This document shows positions 7,351 through 9,698 of a DNA stretch of 9,698 nucleotides, piece after piece (the first letter of the stretch is position 1; the number at the start of each line of letters is the position of its first letter). Below the pieces are notes generated by a model. The model saw nothing but the letters and a program-made list of their open reading frames with translations. It was not told the DNA's origin and did no database searches. The translations under genes and the position numbers were made by a program. The stretch is from an uncultured Clostridium sp. Its GTDB lineage: Bacteria > Bacillota > Clostridia > TANB77 > CAG-508. The stretch spans positions 1-9,698 of the forward strand of contig CATLUC010000030.1 of NCBI GenBank assembly GCA_950059165.1, in the 5' to 3' direction.

Positions 7351-7378
7351 AAAAAAAGCCATGATTAAAAATTATGAC
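7351..7378 (-). terminator. Hairpin terminator after the CmpB-like membrane gene
   Basis: On the minus strand bases 7378 to 7358 fold into a stem of eight pairs (one G-U) with one A-C mismatch and a 3-nt loop, directly followed by seven T (7357 to 7351). It lies 45 nt beyond the stop of the membrane protein gene and 55 nt ahead of asnB, so it isolates the two units. Confidence 0.68.
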
Positions 7379-7423
7379 CTTATAATTGTACATCATTTTC
7401 CAAAAAATGTCAAATGTGTGTTT

Positions 7424-8056
7424 TTATACTTCAATTTTATTATCATAAATCTTGTTTAATAATTCGTCTGGATATGTTTTATCTAAAAATTCATCTACTG
7501 GTCCTTTAGCTGGTATGTTTTGACGTCTTTCTTGTTGACGATTTCCTGCCATACATGATATTACAATGTCAAATGTCATAAATATCATGAAAAATACAGT
7601 AAAAATTTTGCTACCTTTTTTATTTAAGTATGGTTTTATTTTTTGCAGAGCTGGATAAATGACTTTTAAATATGCAACTGCAATAATTCCCCAATAAACA
7701 CCATACAATAGACAAGCTCTTCCATTTAAATTCATAAATAATTGTGAATAGTCCCAAGAAATTGTACCAAAAAATATTTCTTGGAAAAATGAACACAAAT
7801 ACTCTAAGGTACTTCCCATTGCAATTCCAAATAAAAATGCCTTTTTTGGTTCTTGTACTTTTGAAATTAATAGATAATATGCTACTGCTCCAATACCATA
7901 TATTTGTATAAAAGGTCCGTAAATTAACCCTTTTCTAATAACTAGTGTTCTTGTATAAACTAAGCCATATAGCATTTCTGCAAAAAATCCAAATATACTT
8001 CCTATTACAAATACCCAGAATATTATGATTATATAATTAGTTATTTTCCTTCCCAT
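7424..8056 (-). CDS. CmpB-like 'putative ABC transporter permease' membrane protein
   Basis: About 210 residues with five hydrophobic segments (roughly 4-25, 40-60, 68-91, 109-133 and 146-166) and a charged C-terminal tail ending DELLNKIYDNKIEV. The pattern L-I-Y-G-P-F-x-x-x-Y-G-x-G-A, then G-S-x-L-E-Y, then W-D-Y-S-x-x-x-x-N-L-x-G-R-x-C-L-x-Y-G-x-x-W-G is typical of the family annotated as putative ABC transporter permease (ABC_trans_CmpB). Despite the name, no ATP-binding partner or substrate is shown here, so a transport role is not established. Start: two ATGs are possible. The one at 8068 has no ribosome binding site and would lie about 11 nt from the predicted transcript start; the one at 8056 (MGRKITNYII) has GGGGA 5 nt upstream, so I prefer it. 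If 8068 is right the protein has four more residues. Confidence 0.83.
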   Translation of the reverse strand: MGRKITNYIIIIFWVFVIGSIFGFFAEMLYGLVYTRTLVIRKGLIYGPFIQIYGIGAVAYYLLISKVQEPKKAFLFGIAMGSTLEYLCSFFQEIFFGTISWDYSQLFMNLNGRACLLYGVYWGIIAVAYLKVIYPALQKIKPYLNKKGSKIFTVFFMIFMTFDIVISCMAGNRQQERRQNIPAKGPVDEFLDKTYPDELLNKIYDNKIEV

Positions 8057-8085
8057 ATATTTCCCCATTTACTTTTATTATCCAC

Positions 8086-8091
8086 ATTATA
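8086..8091 (-). promoter_or_regulatory. -10 box of the CmpB-like gene promoter
   Basis: A perfect TATAAT on the minus strand (8091 to 8086) in the gap between the tcdA terminator and the membrane protein gene. The -35 at 17 bp is weak (TTTTAT). A start near 8079 would leave about 23 nt before the ATG at 8056 but only about 11 nt before the one at 8068. Confidence 0.45.
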
Positions 8092-8123
8092 TACTAAAGC
8101 TGTGGAAAATAAAAGTATTATTG

Positions 8124-8155
8124 AAAAATTAATAAAATCTTCATGATTTTATTAA
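8124..8155 (-). terminator. Terminator overlapping the tcdA stop codon
   Basis: Arms 8129-8139 and 8145-8155 form a perfect 11-bp stem (TTAATAAAATC with GATTTTATTAA) with a 5-nt loop, followed on the minus strand by TTTTT (8128 to 8124). The tcdA stop codon (8154-8152) lies inside the first arm. The stem is almost all A-T, so it may be less efficient than a GC-rich one. Confidence 0.65.
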
Positions 8156-8844
8156 CATAAATTTATTATATCTCTTACTACTTCACCAGCTATTATTAAT
8201 CCTGCAACTGATGGCACAAATGATATACTTCCTACAATTTCTTGATTTTTTCCTTGTTTTGGTTCTTCTTTTGAATATAGTACTTTTATATCATGTAAGT
8301 TCCTTTTTTTGACCTCTTTTCTAATAACTCTAGCTAATGGACAAACTGATGTCTTTTCAATATCTGTTATTTCAAATTTTGTTGGGTCTAGTTTGTTTCC
8401 TGTTCCCATACAAGACAAAATTGGAACTTTTGATTTATTTGCCTTTTCCATCAATTTGATTTTTGTTGATACTGTATCTACTGCATCTATTATGTAAGAA
8501 AAAGAATCATCAATTAAATTTTCTTCTCCACCTTTTATTTCATGTGCCATATAAGTCTCTACTTTTAAATTTGAATTTATATTTAGTATTCTTTCTTTCA
8601 TAACCTGAGTTTTTTTCTTCCCTATTGTTTGAATGTTAGCATGAATTTGCCTATTTAGATTACTAATAGAAATAATGTCATTGTCAATTAATACAATATG
8701 CCCTATTCCAGCTCTTACTAATCCCTCTGTGGCAAAAGAACCTACTCCACCAATTCCATAAATTGCAACTTTTGATTTTTCTAATTTTTCTATTGCTTTT
8801 TTTCCTATTAAAAGTTCTGTTCTACTTGTCCATATTTCTTCCAA
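8152..8844 (-). CDS. tcdA: tRNA threonylcarbamoyladenosine dehydratase
   Basis: A 230-residue E1-like adenylating enzyme (TcdA, also YgdL/CsdL), which uses ATP to cyclise t6A37 of ANN-decoding tRNAs into ct6A in the cytoplasm. Evidence: SRTELLIG at 7-14; nucleotide-binding G30-x-G32-G33-x-G35-S; D54-x-D56 followed by S61-N-L-N-R-Q66; IDAVDT at 119-124; and the TcdA signature S-V-C168-P-L-A-R-V-I-R-K-E. Length is in the family's range. The start is TTG at 8844; an in-frame TGA stands two codons before it, so no earlier start exists in this frame. AGGAG (8860-8856) is 11 nt from the TTG but only 4 nt from an out-of-frame ATG at 8851 that opens a 9-codon frame; dropping one T from the TTT at 8845-8847 would join that ATG to this frame. 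It is followed by its own terminator. The CsdA/CsdE partners known in enterobacteria are not nearby. Confidence 0.93.
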   Translation of the reverse strand: MEEIWTSRTELLIGKKAIEKLEKSKVAIYGIGGVGSFATEGLVRAGIGHIVLIDNDIISISNLNRQIHANIQTIGKKKTQVMKERILNINSNLKVETYMAHEIKGGEENLIDDSFSYIIDAVDTVSTKIKLMEKANKSKVPILSCMGTGNKLDPTKFEITDIEKTSVCPLARVIRKEVKKRNLHDIKVLYSKEEPKQGKNQEIVGSISFVPSVAGLIIAGEVVRDIINLC

Positions 8845-8930
8845 ATTCCATCAATCTCCTTTGTTTTTGCTTTTATAGATTCCACATTTATCTCCCTTTT
8901 ATGTAAGTTGTCATTAAAGTTTACAATAAA

Positions 8931-9206
8931 TTAATCCAATTTCTTCTTCCATACATCATTTTTTATTCTGTAAAAAATAATATAATTATCTACTATCAAT
9001 TTTCTTATTTCAAGTTTCTTTATTAGCTCATCATCTATAATTGAATGAATATTAGGATTATGCTTTAAATCATTTATTTCATTTCTTATTTTTGATATCA
9101 GTTTTTGTGCTATTTCTAGTTCTTGCAAATTATATTTAATATATTGTTTTATTCCTACTAAGTCCTCTTTTGAATCTTTTGAATACTCTATATTGTATTT
9201 CTCCAC
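8931..9206 (-). CDS. RelE/ParE-family toxin, probably frame-disrupted C-terminus
   Basis: A 91-residue toxin of the RelE/ParE superfamily, whose members cleave ribosome-bound mRNA or poison gyrase; which applies cannot be read here. Visible family pattern: Y-x-I-E-Y-S-K-D-S-K-E-D-L-x-x-I-x-x-Y-I in the first 23 residues, a central helix, then R-K-L-I-V-D-N-Y-I-I-F-Y-R-I at about 68-81. Start is GTG at 9206 with AGGAAGG 7 nt upstream; it begins 15 nt after the antitoxin stop, so the pair is one transcript. After FYRIKND the frame reads VWKKKLD and stops. The next frame (8956 to 8921) reads MYGRRNWINLL then stop, the usual end of this family. The normal strand between (about eight residues) is missing, suggesting an out-of-frame deletion. 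The protein is probably inactive or weakened. Confidence 0.8.
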   Translation of the reverse strand: MEKYNIEYSKDSKEDLVGIKQYIKYNLQELEIAQKLISKIRNEINDLKHNPNIHSIIDDELIKKLEIRKLIVDNYIIFYRIKNDVWKKKLD

Positions 9207-9221
9207 AAATAAACCTTCCTT

Positions 9222-9476
9222 CTATATTTTATCTAATTCTTCATATACTTCTTTTTCGGAATATTTTTCTCCTTTTTCTAAAGAGTCAATGCCTTTTTCT
9301 AATTCCCTATACAACATATACTTATCTGTTAAAAGTTCATACAATTCAATACTCATTACTGCTAAATCTCCTGCACCATTTTTAGTGATATATACTGGAC
9401 TTTTAGTTTGATGACAAATTGTAGAAATCTCATTATAATTATTTCTTAAATCAGAACTTGGTCTAATTATTGGCAT
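9222..9476 (-). CDS. Phd/YefM-family antitoxin
   Basis: An 84-residue antitoxin that pairs with the RelE/ParE-like toxin just downstream. The start MPIIRPSSDLRNNYNEIS, followed by P-V-Y-I-T-K-N-G-A-G-D-L-A-V-M-S-I-E-L-Y-E, is the classic Phd/YefM DNA-binding fold; the acidic and charged C-terminal half (ELEKGIDSLEKGEKYSEKEV) would wrap and neutralise the toxin. The ATG at 9476 is chosen because GGAGGTG lies 7 nt upstream; an earlier ATG at 9506 would add ten residues but lacks a ribosome binding site and falls at the predicted transcript start. The antitoxin and its complex with toxin probably repress their own promoter through the palindrome at 9508-9548. The gene looks intact. Confidence 0.9.
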   Translation of the reverse strand: MPIIRPSSDLRNNYNEISTICHQTKSPVYITKNGAGDLAVMSIELYELLTDKYMLYRELEKGIDSLEKGEKYSEKEVYEELDKI

Positions 9477-9506
9477 AATAAACACCTCCATTAATATTAT
9501 ATACAT

Positions 9507-9535
9507 ATTTTATCAAAATATTGATATATAGTCAA
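9507..9535 (-). promoter_or_regulatory. Promoter of the toxin-antitoxin operon
   Basis: Minus strand TTGACT (9535 to 9530), 17-bp spacer, TAAAAT (9512 to 9507); five of six matches in each box. Predicted transcript start near 9500, about 24 nt before the ATG at 9476. Both boxes lie in or touch the operator palindrome, as expected for an autorepressed antitoxin operon. Confidence 0.7.
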
Positions 9536-9548
9536 TGTTTTGATAAAA
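9508..9548. promoter_or_regulatory. Operator palindrome of the antitoxin operon
   Basis: Two 17-bp arms, TTTTATCAAAATATTGA (9508-9524) and TCAATGTTTTGATAAAA (9532-9548), are reverse complements at 16 of 17 positions around a 7-bp centre. The palindrome covers the -35 box, the spacer and most of the -10 box, so bound antitoxin would block RNA polymerase. Binding by the Phd/YefM protein is inference from position and from how this family is regulated. Confidence 0.7.
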
Positions 9549-9656
9549 AAATCTATACAATTTAAAATTATTTTCAGCAACAATTTATAATATTATATGC
9601 ATTTTCTTTTTTGTATTATGTAAGTTAAAAAATTTCCCCACAATTTTACAGGAAGA

Positions 9657-9676
9657 GGGCGACTCTCAAATCGCCC
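9657..9676. other. GC-rich hairpin near the right edge
   Basis: GGGCGA (9657-9662) and TCGCCC (9671-9676) form a perfect 6-bp stem with an 8-nt loop, in an otherwise very AT-rich stretch. No T-run follows on either strand, so it is not a typical terminator. On the minus strand a frame open at the edge ends LSLGDLRVALFL at a TAA at 9648-9646, which could be the end of a gene beyond the window, but it is too short to support. The rest of 9549-9698 shows nothing I can name. Confidence 0.4.
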
Positions 9677-9698
9677 AAAGACAACTTAAAAACGAAGT

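Noticed and set aside
7296..7423. T-box or other amino-acid riboswitch ahead of asnB
   Set aside because: The gap is 128 bp and much of it is the previous gene's terminator; no T-box sequence or antiterminator arrangement is seen.
8845..8920. Tiny leader frame MWNL or a 25-codon GTG frame ahead of tcdA
   Set aside because: AAGGGAG precedes the ATG, but the frame is four codons; the GTG frame resembles nothing and overlaps tcdA. Chance is likely.
9170..9411. Plus-strand frames 9170-9385 and 9193-9411
   Set aside because: Antisense to the well-supported toxin and antitoxin genes, with no ribosome binding sites or recognisable family.
1..9698. CRISPR arrays, tRNA or rRNA genes, insertion sequences
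   Set aside because: No regularly spaced repeats, tRNA cloverleaf or rRNA sequence, transposase or terminal inverted repeats were found on reading both strands.

Overview
The window is strongly AT-rich, with A/T at most third codon positions and AGGAG-type ribosome binding sites. It carries a SpoIIID-type sporulation regulator and a prepilin-like protein of the 'GVTLIALIITIIILLILAG' kind. Together these point to a low-GC, Gram-positive, spore-forming lineage, most likely a gut-type member of the Clostridia. This is inferred from gene content; no marker here fixes genus or species. Every gene I accept is on the minus strand, so transcription runs from the right edge to the left. The genes are mostly separate transcription units divided by recognisable AT-rich hairpin terminators, not one operon.

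Layout in order of transcription, from high to low coordinate. (1) 9698-9549: no gene; one GC-rich hairpin near the right edge. (2) 9548-8921: a Phd/YefM-type antitoxin and a RelE/ParE-type toxin, expressed from a promoter that lies inside a near-perfect 41-bp palindrome, the likely autoregulatory operator. The toxin reading frame appears broken near its C-terminus. (3) 8844-8152: tcdA, the tRNA t6A-to-ct6A dehydratase, followed by a terminator. (4) 8056-7424: a five-helix membrane protein of the CmpB-like 'putative ABC transporter permease' family, followed by a terminator. (5) 7295-5481: asnB, glutamine-hydrolysing asparagine synthetase. (6) 5449-4388: a strong promoter, then a prepilin-like surface or secreted protein split into two frames by an apparent +1 frameshift, then a strong terminator. 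(7) 4366-862: a large SWIM-zinc-finger/SNF2 helicase-like ATPase with its own extended -10 promoter. (8) 808-430: a short SpoIIID-like regulator with a normal helix-turn-helix half but an unrelated C-terminal half, a possible Shine-Dalgarno-masking hairpin upstream, and a terminator downstream. (9) 388-1: the N-terminal part of a pRiA4b ORF-3-like protein running off the left edge.

The genes do not form one pathway; they are housekeeping genes (tcdA, asnB), a helicase-like ATPase and accessory genes (toxin-antitoxin, prepilin-like protein, pRiA4b ORF-3-like protein). I did not find a convincing new multi-gene system. The most interesting signals are damaged or remodelled small genes: the frameshifted prepilin-like gene, the toxin with an out-of-frame internal deletion, and the SpoIIID-like protein with a replaced C-terminus. 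Either this is a region of active gene decay or some of these lesions are assembly errors; read-level data would decide.
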